Positions 63,330 through 64,000 of a DNA stretch of 64,000 bases are shown in pieces. Source of the DNA: Nocardia acididurans. GTDB lineage: Bacteria > Actinomycetota > Actinomycetes > Mycobacteriales > Mycobacteriaceae. A program made the translations under genes and the position numbers. The DNA lies in assembly GCF_016741815.1 (NCBI RefSeq), contig NZ_JAERRJ010000002.1:496001-560000 (forward strand). The letters run 5' to 3'. Below the pieces are notes generated by a model. The model ran no database searches. It had not been told where the DNA came from and worked only from the letters and a program-made list of their open reading frames with translations. Position 1 is the stretch's first letter. Each line of letters begins with the position of its first letter.

Positions 63330-64000
63330 TCAGCATTCGCTGGCCGCGGGCTCACCCCGCAGGCGGGCGTCGAGCCACAGCAGCGATTCCGGGTAGCCGA
63401 TGAACGCGGCGATGATGTGCTCGCCGAGCACGCTGCGGTACACCGCGTTCGCACCGAGGGCGCACTGCTCGGCGTAGAGGTTCTTCGCGCCTTCGGGCGG
63501 CACCCAGAACTCCTGCTCCCCGTGGTAGATGTACAGCGGCACAGGCGATTTCCGGCCCTCCATGCGCGTCACCGAATAGATGTCGCGGGCCAGATCGCTC
63601 TGCAGCGGGTTGGGGATGGTCGCCGCGATGTCGATGGGCAGCAGGAGCAGCCCGAACAGTGCGAAGGTGTCCATGCAGGTGTCCTTCATGACCGACACCG
63701 CCGCCCACTGCGCCAGATGATTCATCTGCTCCAGAATTTCCGGCCGCTCCCGCCCGATGGCGAAGGTGGCCGCCATGAACACCCCCGACGCCAGATTCGC
63801 GTTCATGCTGCGCGCGAGGATCTCGTAGTCGGCGGGCACCCCGCCCATGGCCGCGCCCACCACCACATCCCGCAGTTCGGGCGCGTAATCCTCCATCAAC
63901 CGCACCGCGCCATTGGTGGCGATGGCCCCGCCGGAGTACCCGATCATCCCGAACCGGCTGTCCCCGAACTCCTCGGGCAGCGTATTGCGCACCGCGCGCA
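63330..64000 (-). CDS. Secretory lipase family protein, N-terminus beyond window
   Basis: The visible 223 codons are the C-terminal part of a LIP-type alpha/beta hydrolase: nucleophile elbow GYSGGA, 'GAAMGGVPADYEILARSMN', 'PVPLYIYHGEQEFWVPPEGAKNLYAEQCALGANAVYRSVLGEHIIA' with the aspartate-equivalent and histidine (in 'GEHII'). The reading frame is open to base 64000, so the start and signal peptide are missing. Same family as the protein at 55351-56484. It probably hydrolyses lipid esters outside the cell. Confidence 0.83.
   Translation of the reverse strand, partial: RAVRNTLPEEFGDSRFGMIGYSGGAIATNGAVRLMEDYAPELRDVVVGAAMGGVPADYEILARSMNANLASGVFMAATFAIGRERPEILEQMNHLAQWAAVSVMKDTCMDTFALFGLLLLPIDIAATIPNPLQSDLARDIYSVTRMEGRKSPVPLYIYHGEQEFWVPPEGAKNLYAEQCALGANAVYRSVLGEHIIAAFIGYPESLLWLDARLRGEPAASEC

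Overview
The window is high-GC actinobacterial DNA, most likely from a mycolic-acid bacterium close to Nocardia. This rests on a cyclopropane/mycolic-acid methyltransferase (40.7 kb), a complete yrbE-mce operon (46-54 kb), an MspA-type porin, a cutinase, a wax ester synthase/DGAT, a two-domain acyl reductase, an LmeA/DUF2993 protein and an acyl-CoA carboxylase beta subunit. No rRNA, tRNA, IS element, phage gene or CRISPR array was seen. All identifications come from reading motifs; no database search was run.

Region 1 (1-19.9 kb) is a surface-polysaccharide locus in two divergent arms. The left (minus) arm has overlapping genes for a polysaccharide pyruvyl transferase, a Wzx-type flippase, a Wzz/BY-kinase-like protein with a broken P-loop and three GT4 glycosyltransferases, the last cut by the window edge. 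The right (plus) arm has a double-GNAT protein, a GT4, a sugar-nucleotide epimerase, a polysaccharide-lyase-like lipoprotein and, after a short sugar transferase on the minus strand, a deoxysugar block. That block holds two C-methyltransferase-type proteins, an RfbF-like cytidylyltransferase, a PIG-L deacetylase, a second epimerase and an inverted RmlC-like epimerase. An MspA porin and a GT2 close it. Together they look like synthesis, modification and export of a pyruvylated, branched or methylated glycan; no Wzy polymerase is visible.

Region 2 (20-30.3 kb) is mixed: a serine hydrolase, a receptor Ser/Thr kinase whose start lies inside a HupE/UreJ-like gene, small secreted proteins, an LmeA-like protein, a frameshifted lipoprotein gene, a class III aminotransferase, an amidohydrolase and a Uma2 nuclease-fold protein.

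Region 3 (30.6-44.3 kb) is rich in lipid and envelope functions: acyl reductase, DUF3754 membrane protein, a second serine hydrolase, cutinase, wax ester synthase, alpha/beta hydrolase, expansin-like protein, mycolate-type methyltransferase, F420-dependent oxidoreductase and a short methionyl-tRNA synthetase. The synthetase is preceded by a 15-codon reading frame with tandem Met codons and alternative hairpins, which looks like a ribosome-mediated attenuator and is the most interesting regulatory signal here.

Region 4 (44.3-54.1 kb, minus) is one operon: yrbE-yrbE-mceA-F, an Mce-associated protein and two TetR genes. Its upstream region carries a -35/-10 pair overlapped by one perfect palindrome, with a second palindrome further upstream. 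Region 5 (54.4-64 kb) holds a Tat-lipoprotein intradiol dioxygenase, a secreted lipase divergent from a TetR gene with two matching operators between them, a SLAC1/TehA-type transporter, a FUSC transporter, a UbiB/ABC1 kinase-like protein, an acyl-CoA carboxylase beta subunit with a strong terminator, and a second secreted lipase cut by the window end.
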